From Arthrobacter sp. SW1 (GTDB lineage: Bacteria; Actinomycetota; Actinomycetes; Actinomycetales; Micrococcaceae), in contig NZ_MJLT01000001.1 in assembly GCF_001766675.1 (NCBI RefSeq), positions 496,001 through 560,000 on the forward strand: a stretch of DNA of 64,000 nt. Reading direction: 5' to 3'. Below the pieces are notes generated by a model. That model was not told the origin of the DNA. It saw only the letters and a program-made list of their open reading frames with translations, and made no database searches. Of this stretch, positions 41,221 through 50,002 are shown piece by piece; positions within the stretch are counted from its first letter, which is position 1, and each line of letters starts with the position of its first letter. The position numbers and the translations under genes are program-made.

Positions 41221-43137
41221 TTAGGCCTTGGCACGGGCGCGTGCTGCCTTGGCGCGCTCGTTGGCGTCCAGGATGACCTTGCGGATGCGGATGTCCTCGG
41301 GGGTAATCTCCACGCATTCGTCCTCGCGGGCGAATTCGAGGGACTCCTCGAGCGTCAGCTCACGCGGCGGGGTCAGGTTTTCGAAGGAGTCAGCCGTGGA
41401 AGAGCGCATGTTGGTGAGCTTCTTTTCCTTGGTGATGTTGACGTCCATGTCGTCGGCGCGGGAGTTCTCGCCCACGATCATGCCCTCGTACACCTCGGCG
41501 GTGGGCTTGACGAAGAAGGAACCGCGTTCCTGCAGGTTGATCATGGCGAACGGGGTGACCACGCCTGCACGGTCGGCCACCATGGAACCGTTGGTGCGGT
41601 ATTCGATCGGACCGGCCCACGGCTCGTAGCCCTCGGAGATGGAAGCCGCGATGCCGGCGCCACGGGTTTCCGTAAGGAACTTGGTGCGGAAGCCGATCAG
41701 GCCACGGGCAGGGACGATGAACTCCATGCGGACCCAGCCGGTGCCGTGGTTGGCCATGTTGGTCATGCGGCCCTTGCGTGCGGCCATCAGCTGGGTGACG
41801 GCGCCGAGGAACTCTTCGGGGACGTCGATGGTCATGTGCTCCATGGGCTCGTGGATCTTGCCGTCGATGGTCTTGGTGACCACCTGCGGCTTGCCCACGG
41901 TGAGCTCGAAGCCTTCGCGGCGCATCTGCTCCACGAGGATCGCGAGGGCCAGTTCACCACGGCCCTGGACTTCCCAGGCGTCCGGGCGCTCGGTGGGGAG
42001 CACGCGGATAGAGACGTTACCGATCAGCTCCTTGTCCAGGCGGTCCTTCACCTGGCGGGCCGTGACCTTGGCGCCCTTGACCTTGCCGGCGAGCGGCGAG
42101 GTGTTGATACCGATGGTCATGGAGATGGCGGGGTCGTCAACCGTGATGAGCGGCAGCGGCTGCGGGTTTTCGACGTCGGTGAGGGTTTCACCGATGGTGA
42201 TGTCTTCGATGCCGGCGACGGCGACGATCTCGCCGGGGCCTGCGGATTCGGCAGGAACGCGCTCCAGCGCCTTCGTGGCGAGGAGTTCGGTGATCTTGAC
42301 GGTCTTGAGTTCACCGTTCTGGCGGGCCCAGGCAACCTGCTGGCCCTTGCGCAGGGTGCCGTTGTAGATGCGGAGCAGGGCGAGGCGGCCGAGGAACGGG
42401 GAAGCGTCCAGGTTGGTCACGTGGGCCTGCAGCACGCCTTCAGGATCATACTTCGGAGCCGGGATGTGCTCGATGATCGTCTTGAAGAGCGGCTCGAGGT
42501 CCTCGTTGTCCGGAGCGGAGCCGTCGGCCGGCTGCTCGAGGGAAGCGCGGCCGACCTTGGCGGCGGCGTACACCACGGGAACTTCCAGGACCTTGTCCAG
42601 GTCCAGGTCCGGAACTTCGTCAGCGAGGTCGGAGGCGAGGCCCAGGAGGAGGTCCATGGACTCGTGGACGACCTCGTCGATGCGGGCGTCGGGGCGGTCG
42701 GTCTTGTTGACCAGCAGGATGACGGGCAGGTGCGCGGCGAGGGCCTTGCGGAGCACGAAGCGGGTCTGCGGGAGCGGACCTTCGGAGGAGTCCACGAGCA
42801 GCACGACGCCGTCAACCATGGACAGGCCGCGCTCCACCTCGCCACCGAAGTCGGCGTGGCCGGGGGTGTCGATCACGTTGATGGTGATGGTTTCGCCGTT
42901 GGAAGACGGACCGTTGTAGGCAACGGTGGTGTTCTTGGCGAGGATGGTGATGCCCTTTTCACGTTCCAGGTCGCCGGAGTCCATGACCCGGTCCTCAACC
43001 TCGCCGTGCGATGCGAAGGAGTTGGTCTGCTTGAGCATGGCATCGACCAGGGTGGTCTTGCCGTGGTCAACGTGGGCCACGATCGCTACGTTGCGGAGGT
43101 CGCTGCGCGACGCAGTGCGGGTGGTGGTTTCAGACAT
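41221..43137 (-). CDS. typA: Translational GTPase TypA/BipA
   Basis: A ribosome-binding GTPase involved in assembly and stress adaptation. The 638-residue protein has G1 [10 protein letters not shown], switch I REKGITI, G3 [15 protein letters not shown]4 NKTDRPDA, then domains II, III and V and the BipA-specific C-terminal region ([29 protein letters not shown]). Length is normal. The start has an unclear ribosome site (ACGC before ATG). Confidence 0.95.
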   Translation of the reverse strand: MSETTTRTASRSDLRNVAIVAHVDHGKTTLVDAMLKQTNSFASHGEVEDRVMDSGDLEREKGITILAKNTTVAYNGPSSNGETITINVIDTPGHADFGGEVERGLSMVDGVVLLVDSSEGPLPQTRFVLRKALAAHLPVILLVNKTDRPDARIDEVVHESMDLLLGLASDLADEVPDLDLDKVLEVPVVYAAAKVGRASLEQPADGSAPDNEDLEPLFKTIIEHIPAPKYDPEGVLQAHVTNLDASPFLGRLALLRIYNGTLRKGQQVAWARQNGELKTVKITELLATKALERVPAESAGPGEIVAVAGIEDITIGETLTDVENPQPLPLITVDDPAISMTIGINTSPLAGKVKGAKVTARQVKDRLDKELIGNVSIRVLPTERPDAWEVQGRGELALAILVEQMRREGFELTVGKPQVVTKTIDGKIHEPMEHMTIDVPEEFLGAVTQLMAARKGRMTNMANHGTGWVRMEFIVPARGLIGFRTKFLTETRGAGIAASISEGYEPWAGPIEYRTNGSMVADRAGVVTPFAMINLQERGSFFVKPTAEVYEGMIVGENSRADDMDVNITKEKKLTNMRSSTADSFENLTPPRELTLEESLEFAREDECVEITPEDIRIRKVILDANERAKAARARAKA

Positions 43138-43476
43138 GCGTTATGGCTCGATTCAGTGGTGAAGTCAGCTGTGGTATCGCGCCATATCCAAAGCGGATCG
43201 CACGACGGATCAGACCCTTTGCACAGGGCACCTCCCTAGATTCTAGATGCTGCGGCAATGGTTGGCCTAACGGCAGCGGCCCGCGCGGGCTAAAAGTGTC
43301 CGCCATCACAGCGGCGCCTGTCGCCCCGGGAACCCGCCCCGGGAAGCCGCGCCGGAAGCTGCCCCGGAACCCGCGCGCCAAGTTGTTGCAGAACAGAAAT
43401 GTCCAGTCCCTGTTCATCCGGGATCCCAATGCTTCAGCATTGCAATGAAGTTCGCAGCAATCATCAGGAGTCCCTT
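43138..43476. other. 339-base intergenic region, typA to SGNH hydrolase
   Basis: No gene is supported. It holds divergent promoter space: a TAGAAT hexamer toward typA at 43240-43245, inside the near-palindrome CTAGATTCTAG. GC-rich imperfect direct repeats of a CCCCGGGAA type lie at 43327-43372. An inverted repeat CAATGCT-TC-AGCATTG is at 43427-43442, just before the hydrolase ribosome site (AGGAG, 43467). Nothing else is visible. Confidence 0.5.
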
Positions 43477-44331
43477 ATGCGAAAGCCCCGCGCGCGCAAG
43501 CGTCATGCGGTACTGCTCGGCTCCGCTTCCGTGCTCGCTTTCGCCCTCGCCTGCACGGGCTGTGCCCAAGCTTCCGGAGGGAGCGCTCCGGCTACTGTAA
43601 AACGGAGCTCCGTTCCCGGCGCAGCGTCGGGCCAGGCGGTTGCGGCTCCGAGCCCGGCTGCAGGCCTGGACCGCGGCCCGGCCACGGGCGCCGGCAACGC
43701 CGTACGCCGCAACGCCAGCACCGGCCGCGACGAAGTGGTTCTCCCCGACATCCGCCATACCGCGCTACTGATCGGCGATTCACAGTCGGAGCCGGAGGGG
43801 TCCTGGCCCCGCAGCGCCCTCGCCGCGCTGGGCTACACCGTGTTCTATGCAGGCAAGAGCGGCACAGGCTTCGTCGCCGGGAATGGCACCACAGGCAATT
43901 ACATCGACGCCCTGCAGAACGGCGACTGGTTGCTCCCCCATGGTTCACCGCCGCTGATCGTGGTGCAGGGCGGCGGCAACGACGTCCGGGTCGGTGCGGA
44001 GGACACCTCGATCGCCACGAACGCGCTCCGCCTGATCGACGAACTCCGCAGCCGCTACCCCGGCAGCCGGCTCGTCATGATCGGCACCCTCGCGCGCGGC
44101 CAGGGGCACGGCGGCGGACGCCGCACCGAGGTTGACGCCCTCCTCGGCGGGATCGCAGCCAGTGCCGATATCCCATTCATCAGCGCAGGCGACTGGCTCA
44201 GCCGCTACGGCGTGGAAAGGGACCTCGTGGACGGCATCCACCTGGCCGCACCCGGCCACCGCAAGCTGTCCTCGGTCCTCGCCCGCCGTTTGTCCGAACT
44301 CGGGCTGGCCGCCGAGGGCTCCGAATCCTGA
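43477..44331 (+). CDS. Secreted SGNH/GDSL-type hydrolase
   Basis: A 284-residue exported protein. A basic N-terminus and hydrophobic stretch (LLGSASVLAFALACTGC) end in a cysteine that could be lipidated, though the lipobox is weak. A low-complexity linker follows to about residue 90. The SGNH core has the nucleophile in LLIGDSQSE, the oxyanion glycine in GGNDVR and the catalytic Asp-His in DGIHLAAPGH. Typical substrates are acetylated polysaccharides or lipids; here unknown. The ATG has AGGAG 6 bases upstream. A 19-bp-stem terminator follows. Confidence 0.82.
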   Translation: MRKPRARKRHAVLLGSASVLAFALACTGCAQASGGSAPATVKRSSVPGAASGQAVAAPSPAAGLDRGPATGAGNAVRRNASTGRDEVVLPDIRHTALLIGDSQSEPEGSWPRSALAALGYTVFYAGKSGTGFVAGNGTTGNYIDALQNGDWLLPHGSPPLIVVQGGGNDVRVGAEDTSIATNALRLIDELRSRYPGSRLVMIGTLARGQGHGGGRRTEVDALLGGIAASADIPFISAGDWLSRYGVERDLVDGIHLAAPGHRKLSSVLARRLSELGLAAEGSES

Positions 44332-44344
44332 CTTTCGCTTAATG

Positions 44345-44388
44345 CACGACGGCGGCCTTCCGCGTTCAGGCGGAAGGCCGCCGTCGTG
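44345..44388. terminator. Strong terminator, SGNH gene and first opp operon
   Basis: A 19-bp perfect stem, CACGACGGCGGCCTTCCGC and its complement, with a GTTCAG loop and GATTT after it. It lies between convergent genes. Confidence 0.92.
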
Positions 44389-44402
44389 ATTTATCCAGGC
44401 AG

Positions 44403-46103
44403 CTATGCCACCGCCGGAGGGAGCATGAGGCTCGCCCCCGGGATCGCGTTCAGCAGGGCCATGGTGTACTCCTGCTGCGGCGCCTCGAAGACGTCGTCTG
44501 TGGTGCCGGTTTCCACCAGCTTGCCCTTCTCCATGACGCACACATGGTCTGCGATCTGCCGGACCACGGCGAGGTCGTGCGTGATGAAGAGGTAGGTCAG
44601 CCCCAGCCGTCCCTGCAGCTCGGTCAGGAGGTTCAGCACCTGTGCCTGGACCAGCACATCCAGCGCGGAGACTGCTTCGTCACAGATGATGACCTCCGGG
44701 TCCAAGGCCAGGGCCCGCGCGATGGCGACGCGCTGGCGTTGGCCGCCGGAGAGTTCGTTCGGGTAGCGCTGCATGGTGCTCTGCGGCAGGGCCACTTGTT
44801 CAAGCAGCTCCCGGACCTTTTTCTCGCGGCTGGCGGCGTTGCCGATCTTGTGGATCCGCAGCGGCTCCTCGATGGTGCGGTAGATGTTGTACATCGGGTC
44901 GAGCGAACCGTAGGGGTCCTGGAAGATCGGCTGCACACGGCGCCGGAACGTGAACAGTTCCCTGCCCTTCAGGCCTGCGGTATCGACGCCGTCGAAAATG
45001 ATCTGCCCCTCCGTGGGGGCCTCCAACTGCAGGACCATCTTCGCCACCGTGGACTTGCCGGATCCTGACTCGCCGACGATCGCCGTCGTGGTTCCGCGCC
45101 TCACGCTGAAGCTGACGTCATCCACGGCCGCGAAGTCGCTGGACTTGCCCAGGCCCTGCCGCAGCTTGTAGATCTTGCGCAGGTTCCGGACCTGCAGGAC
45201 CTCGTCCCGGGACGTCCCCTCGGCAGCGGGCGCGAGCAGGTCTTCTGCCTCCACGCCTTGTTCCTTGGCCGACTGGATGCGGCGCGACGCCAGGGACGGC
45301 GCGGACTCCACGAGCCGCCGGGTGTATGGATGCTGCGGGTTCTGCAGCAACTCCAGGGACGGACCGGCCTCCACGACATTGCCCTGGTACATGACCACTA
45401 CCTTGTCCGCGCGCTCGGCAGCGAGGCCGAGGTCGTGGGTGATGAGCAGCACCGAAGTGCCCAGTTCCGTGGTCATCTTGTCCAGGTGGTCCAGGATCTT
45501 GCGCTGCACCGTGACGTCCAGGGCGGACGTGGGTTCGTCGGCGATCAGCAGCTTGGGTGAGCAGCTCAGGCCGATCGCGATCAACGCGCGCTGGCGCATG
45601 CCGCCGGAAAACTCATGCGGGTACTGCCGGGCGCGGCGGTGCGCATCCGGCAAGCCTGCCTCCGCGAGGACGCGCGCGACGTCGTCGGGCCCGTCCGGGC
45701 GGCCGTTCGCCTTGAGTGTCTCCCGCACCTGGTAGCCGATCTTCCACACCGGGTTGAGGTTGGACATCGGGTCCTGCGGGACCATGCCGATGTGGCTGCC
45801 GCGCAGCTCGATCATGCGCTTTTCGGACGCATGGGCGATGTCCTCACCGTCGAGCAGGATCTGCCCGCCTGTCACCCGGCCGTTGCCGGGCAACAAGCCG
45901 ATGGCGGCGAGCGCCGTCGTCGACTTTCCGGAACCGGACTCCCCCACGATGGCGACCGTTTCGCCCGGCATGATGCTCAGGTGGGCGTTCTTGACAGCCT
46001 TGAACTCGCCCGCACTGGTGGTGAAGGTGATGGCGAGGTCCTTGATTTCGAGGATCGGCCGGTCTTTTGCCGTTCCTGCTTCGTCGATTCTGACGGTATT
46101 CAT
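44403..46103 (-). CDS. Oligopeptide ABC transporter fused ATP-binding protein (OppDF-like), cluster 1
   Basis: A 566-residue protein with two complete ATPase domains. Walker A GESGSGKST occurs in both halves; signatures are FSGGMRQRALIAIGL (first) and [15 protein letters not shown] (second). Walker B is [14 protein letters not shown] and VIICDEAVSALDVL, the second with DEA in place of the usual DEP. A linker of about 40 residues joins them. This fused OppD-OppF form is common in actinobacteria. The ATG at 46103 has GGAGG five bases upstream; ATG 46106 is too close. Last gene of its operon. Confidence 0.93.
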   Translation of the reverse strand: MNTVRIDEAGTAKDRPILEIKDLAITFTTSAGEFKAVKNAHLSIMPGETVAIVGESGSGKSTTALAAIGLLPGNGRVTGGQILLDGEDIAHASEKRMIELRGSHIGMVPQDPMSNLNPVWKIGYQVRETLKANGRPDGPDDVARVLAEAGLPDAHRRARQYPHEFSGGMRQRALIAIGLSCSPKLLIADEPTSALDVTVQRKILDHLDKMTTELGTSVLLITHDLGLAAERADKVVVMYQGNVVEAGPSLELLQNPQHPYTRRLVESAPSLASRRIQSAKEQGVEAEDLLAPAAEGTSRDEVLQVRNLRKIYKLRQGLGKSSDFAAVDDVSFSVRRGTTTAIVGESGSGKSTVAKMVLQLEAPTEGQIIFDGVDTAGLKGRELFTFRRRVQPIFQDPYGSLDPMYNIYRTIEEPLRIHKIGNAASREKKVRELLEQVALPQSTMQRYPNELSGGQRQRVAIARALALDPEVIICDEAVSALDVLVQAQVLNLLTELQGRLGLTYLFITHDLAVVRQIADHVCVMEKGKLVETGTTDDVFEAPQQEYTMALLNAIPGASLMLPPAVA

Positions 46104-46113
46104 CATCGCCTCC

Positions 46114-47052
46114 TCAGCGCTGGCGGCTCTTGGGATCAAGAGCATCGCGGACGGCGTCGCCGAGCATGATGAAGCTCAGGACGGTGATGGACAGGGCGCC
46201 TGCCGGGTAGAGCAGGATCGACGGGGTGGTGCGGATCGAGGCGTTCGCGGAGGAAATGTCATTGCCCCAGGACATGACGCCCGGGGGCAGGCCGATGCCC
46301 AGGAAGGACAAGGTTGCTTCCGCCACGATGAACACACCGAGTTCAAGGGTGGCCAGCACGATCACCGGGGCGAGGGCGTTCGGCAGCACGTGGCGCACCA
46401 AGGCACCGAAGCGCGAGACCCCCAGCGAACGCGCAGCCGTCACGAAATCGGCATTGCGCACCTCGATGACCGCACCGCGGGTAATACGGGCCATCTGCGG
46501 CCAGGCCAGCATGGAAATCACGAACACCACTGTCCAGACGCTCTTGTTCTCGCGGAACAGCGGAAGCTGTGTGATGACCAGCGCGCCCAGGATCAGCGGC
46601 AGCGCGAAGAAGATGTCACCCAGGCGGGCGAGTACCGCATCCAGCCAGCCGCCGTAATAGCCGGCGAGCGCACCGAGGGTCACACCGATCACCAACACGC
46701 AGATGACGGAGAGGACGCCCACTGCGAGCGAGGCCTGGGTTCCGTGGATGACCCGGGCGAACACATCGCACCCCTGGAGGGTGAACCCGAAGGGGTGGCC
46801 GGGCCTCGGCCCTGCTTCGGAGTTGGAGAGCTGGCAACTGCCCGGATCAACGCTGGTGAACACGCCGGGGAAAAAGGCGACGAACAGCAGGAAGAGGATC
46901 ATCAGCGAAGAGACGATGAACAGCGGTCGACGGCGGAGCTTGCGCCACGCGTCCGCCCACAGGCTCAGGGGTGCCTGGTCAGTCTTGAGGGAGTCCGTGG
47001 CCTGGAGCGGCGTTTCCTCGACGGGAGCCACGAAGTGGTTGTTGTTACTCAT
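46114..47052 (-). CDS. Oligopeptide ABC transporter permease, OppC/DppC-like, cluster 1
   Basis: A 312-residue permease. A soluble N-terminus of about 35 residues is followed by a membrane helix, a periplasmic loop with two cysteines (SCQLSNSEAGPRPGHPFGFTLQGC), and the transport core. The EAA loop is AARSLGVSRFGALVRHVLPNALAPV. The ATG at 47052 overlaps the upstream permease by 8 bases, so they are coupled. Confidence 0.92.
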   Translation of the reverse strand: MSNNNHFVAPVEETPLQATDSLKTDQAPLSLWADAWRKLRRRPLFIVSSLMILFLLFVAFFPGVFTSVDPGSCQLSNSEAGPRPGHPFGFTLQGCDVFARVIHGTQASLAVGVLSVICVLVIGVTLGALAGYYGGWLDAVLARLGDIFFALPLILGALVITQLPLFRENKSVWTVVFVISMLAWPQMARITRGAVIEVRNADFVTAARSLGVSRFGALVRHVLPNALAPVIVLATLELGVFIVAEATLSFLGIGLPPGVMSWGNDISSANASIRTTPSILLYPAGALSITVLSFIMLGDAVRDALDPKSRQR

Positions 47053-47971
47053 AGCGAATCCTCGGGTCGAGCCAGGCGTACAGGAGGTCAACCAGCAGGT
47101 TGGCCACGACGAAGACCAGGACCAGCACGCTTACGATGGCAACCACCGTGGGGCCTTCGCCGCGTTGCACTGCCTGGAAAAGCTTGTTGCCGACGCCCGG
47201 GACGTTGAAGATGCCTTCCGTGACGATCGCACCGCCCATGAGCCCGCCGAGGTTGGCACCAAGATAGGTGACGACCGGAATCATTGAGTTGCGGAGGATA
47301 TGGGCCAGCACCACGCGCGGACGGGACAGGCCCTTTGCGGTGGCGGTTCGGACATAGTCCGCATTCATGTTCTCGATGACGGAGGTCCGCGTCAGCCGCA
47401 GCACGTAGGCGAAAGACACCAGGCCCAGCACGACGGCGGGGAGGATCAGGTTCCCCCAGTCGGCGTTGGCGCCCACCGTGGGCTTGGCCCAGCCGAGCTG
47501 CACGCCGAAGATCAACTGGAAGACGAAACCGAGGACGAAGGTGGGCACGGCGATCACCACGAGGGAGGCCACCAGGACGGTGGAGTCGAAAAGCTTTCCC
47601 TTGCGCAGGCCGGCGAAGACGCCGAAGAGCACGCCGAACACGGCCTGGATGATGAGCGCTTCGATCGCGAGCATCGCCGTGACCGGGAAGATCCGGGCGA
47701 GGGTTGCGGCAATGGGCTGCTGGGTGAAGTCGACGCCGAGGTTGAAGGTGAAGAGGTTCTTCAGGAAGAGGCCGTACTGGACCCAGAACGGCTGATCCAG
47801 GTTGTACTGGCTGCGCAGTGCGTCGATGACGCTTTGCGGCGGCTGGCGTTCGCCGAAGAGTGCCGCGATGGGGTCCCCGGGGAGCGCGAAGACCATGTAG
47901 TAGACGAGGAGGGTGGTTCCCAGGAAGACGGGAATCACCTGGAGGAGCCGACGGATGATGTACCGGATCAC
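47045..47971 (-). CDS. Oligopeptide ABC transporter permease, OppB/DppB-like, cluster 1
   Basis: A 308-residue permease of normal length: IRYIIRRLLQVIPVFLGTTLLVYYM at the N-terminus, the long external loop, then the EAA block YVRTATAKGLSRPRVVLAHILRNSMIPVVTYLG. The start is a GTG. It comes 121 bases after the binding protein gene, with a hairpin in between. Confidence 0.92.
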   Translation of the reverse strand: MIRYIIRRLLQVIPVFLGTTLLVYYMVFALPGDPIAALFGERQPPQSVIDALRSQYNLDQPFWVQYGLFLKNLFTFNLGVDFTQQPIAATLARIFPVTAMLAIEALIIQAVFGVLFGVFAGLRKGKLFDSTVLVASLVVIAVPTFVLGFVFQLIFGVQLGWAKPTVGANADWGNLILPAVVLGLVSFAYVLRLTRTSVIENMNADYVRTATAKGLSRPRVVLAHILRNSMIPVVTYLGANLGGLMGGAIVTEGIFNVPGVGNKLFQAVQRGEGPTVVAIVSVLVLVFVVANLLVDLLYAWLDPRIRYE

Positions 47972-48034
47972 GGTGCGCCCCTCCTTCCGATGCGATGGAG
48001 TTTCATGGAGATGCCTTCCTGCGCAACAAGCGGA

Positions 48035-48063
48035 CGGGGGCCCGGCTCATGGCCGGACCCCCG
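48035..48063 (-). terminator. Intercistronic hairpin between binding protein and permease, cluster 1
   Basis: CGGGGGCCCGGC pairs with GCCGGACCCCCG (one C-A mismatch) around a 5-base loop. It begins 29 bases after the binding-protein stop and lies inside the operon, as in the other two transport operons here. Confidence 0.65.
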
Positions 48064-48092
48064 CGCCTGAGGGCAAGTTCAGATGCCTGGGG

Positions 48093-49772
48093 TTACTTGG
48101 CCTCGATGTTGTAGTAGAGGATGCCGCCGTTCCAGCCGGTCTCGGCCTTCACCACGTTGTTGCTCCACACGATCGGGGTTGCCCTGTACCACAGGGGCAG
48201 TCCGGGCAGGTCCTGGAACAGGATCTCCTGGGCCTTGTTGAACTTGGCGTTGGCTTCCTCCGGAGTCTTGGCAGCCAGGCCCTCCTTGAGCAGCTTGTCG
48301 AACTCGGGGTTCGTGTACTTCTCGTAGTTGGAGGAGGCACCGGTTGCCCAGACGGGTCCGAGGAAGTTGTAGAGCGACGGGTAGTCGCCCTGCCAGCCGG
48401 CGCGGGTCAGGCCGGGAAGGTTCTGGGCCTTGCGCAGGTTGAGGACCTCCGCGAACTTCGCGAAGGGCTGGATTTCGGCGTTGATGCCGAGGTTGTTCTT
48501 GAAACCGTTGGCCACGGCTTCAATCCACTCCTTGTTGCCGCCATCCGTGTTGGATGCGATCTGCAGCGGCTTGGAGTTGTCGTAGGGCTTGATCTTTTCG
48601 GCCTGGGCCCACAGATCCTTGGCCTTGGCCGGGTCGAACGCCAGGACTTCGTTGCCCGGGATCGAGTCGGTGTAGCCGTCCAGGACAGGTGCGGTGAAGT
48701 CCTTGGCCGGGGTGCGGGTGCCGTTGTAGATGACCTTGGTGATCTCTTCGCGGTTGATCGCGTAGGAAAGGGCCTGGCGGCGGAGCTTTCCGGCTTCGCC
48801 CTGGAAGTTCGGGTTGTAGCCCGGGATGTTCAGGGTGGAGTTGTTGGCGCTCGGCTTGGTGGCATTGCGGTCCGGGAAGTCCGTGGTGTAGGTCTTCAGC
48901 GCGTTCGGCGGCACGACGTCGGTGACGTCCAGGTTGTCACCTTGCAGGTCCGTGTAGGCCGGACCCGGGTCCGTGTAGAACTTGAAGGTCACGCCGCCGT
49001 TCTTGGGCGTGCGGGGACCGTTGTAGTCAGGGTTCTTGACCAGCGAGATGGACTGGTCATGGACCCAGGCGCCGGTTTCCTTGGCCATCTTGTACGGGCC
49101 GTTGCCCACCGGGTTCTCGCCGAACTTCTTCGGGTCCTTCAGCGCCTCGGAGGGAAGCGGATAGAAGGCCGAGTAGCCAAGGCGCAGCGACCAGTCCGCC
49201 TCAGGCTGGCTCAGCTTGACCGTGAGGGTGGAGTCGTCCTTGGCCACCAGGCCGGACATGGTCTGCGCCTTCGGAGCCGGGGTGCTGGTGGTCTTGCCGT
49301 CGGCGCCCTTGGTTTCCTTGACGGCGCTGACATCGGCGTAGCCCTCGATCGATTCGAAGAAGAAGCCGTTGTTCTGGAGGTTGGTGCTCAGGGCGGCGAA
49401 GTTCCAGGAGTCGACAAACGTCTTGGCGGTGATCGCCTCGCCGTTGGTGAACTTGGCGCCGGACTTGACCTTGATGGTCCAGTTCTGGGAATCCGCGGTC
49501 TCGATCGATTCGGCCAGGGCGTTGACCGGCTTGCCGTCAGGACCGTAAGCACGGAGCCCTTCAAACAGCAGTTCGACCACGCGGCCGCCATACACCTCGT
49601 TGGTGTTTGCCGGGAGCAGCGGGTTCTGGGGTTCGTTGCTGTACGCGGTGATGACCTTGTTGGGGTCCGCGCCGGCCTGGCCGCCGCCCCCGCCGCTGCC
49701 GCCGCAACCGGTCACGGCGAGTGCGACGATCGCCGCGATGCCGAGAGCTTTGGAAGTGCGCGTGAAACGCAT
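48093..49772 (-). CDS. Oligopeptide-binding lipoprotein, cluster 1
   Basis: A 559-residue family-5 solute-binding protein. The signal peptide ends in the lipobox VTGC (Cys at about 23), followed by Gly/Ser-rich residues. The mature protein has the SBP5 blocks GRVVELLFEGLRAYGPDG, AKFTNGEAITAKTFVDSWNF, GNGPYKM, RQALSYAINREEI and QGDYPSLYNFLGP. It heads cluster 1. The ATG has GGAGGCGG about 5 bases upstream. Substrates are likely peptides but not determinable. Confidence 0.92.
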   Translation of the reverse strand: MRFTRTSKALGIAAIVALAVTGCGGSGGGGGQAGADPNKVITAYSNEPQNPLLPANTNEVYGGRVVELLFEGLRAYGPDGKPVNALAESIETADSQNWTIKVKSGAKFTNGEAITAKTFVDSWNFAALSTNLQNNGFFFESIEGYADVSAVKETKGADGKTTSTPAPKAQTMSGLVAKDDSTLTVKLSQPEADWSLRLGYSAFYPLPSEALKDPKKFGENPVGNGPYKMAKETGAWVHDQSISLVKNPDYNGPRTPKNGGVTFKFYTDPGPAYTDLQGDNLDVTDVVPPNALKTYTTDFPDRNATKPSANNSTLNIPGYNPNFQGEAGKLRRQALSYAINREEITKVIYNGTRTPAKDFTAPVLDGYTDSIPGNEVLAFDPAKAKDLWAQAEKIKPYDNSKPLQIASNTDGGNKEWIEAVANGFKNNLGINAEIQPFAKFAEVLNLRKAQNLPGLTRAGWQGDYPSLYNFLGPVWATGASSNYEKYTNPEFDKLLKEGLAAKTPEEANAKFNKAQEILFQDLPGLPLWYRATPIVWSNNVVKAETGWNGGILYYNIEAK

Positions 49773-49847
49773 TCCGCCTCCTATGAGTAGTGGAGTTGAT
49801 GAAAATGGGAGGTGATGATCTCCCGGGGGCCGCACCCGCTCATTTAC

Positions 49848-49863
49848 TGTGATGCGAACCACA
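49848..49863. promoter_or_regulatory. CRP/GlxR-like palindrome upstream of opp cluster 1
   Basis: TGTGATGCGAACCACA matches 9 of 12 fixed positions of the CRP/GlxR consensus and sits 76 bases before the binding-protein start. It suggests carbon- or cAMP-linked control. Confidence 0.35.
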
Positions 49864-49951
49864 TGCACGTGTAAGCCTAATCACATTGGGTCCAAAATGT
49901 GGAATTGACTTGCGAAACCTTTACCGTTCTGCAACTTCGGTATTAACAACA

Positions 49952-49988
49952 AAGCGCCCCTGCAGCCCGGAAGGCTGCAGGGGCGCTT
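49952..49988 (-). terminator. Terminator of opp cluster 2
   Basis: A perfect 16-bp stem, AAGCGCCCCTGCAGCC with its complement, and a CGGAA loop, 14 bases after the stop of the cluster 2 ATPase gene. The minus-strand tail is TTGTTGTTAATA, T-rich enough for intrinsic termination. Confidence 0.92.
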
Positions 49989-50002
49989 GCTCGTCCCTGT
50001 GG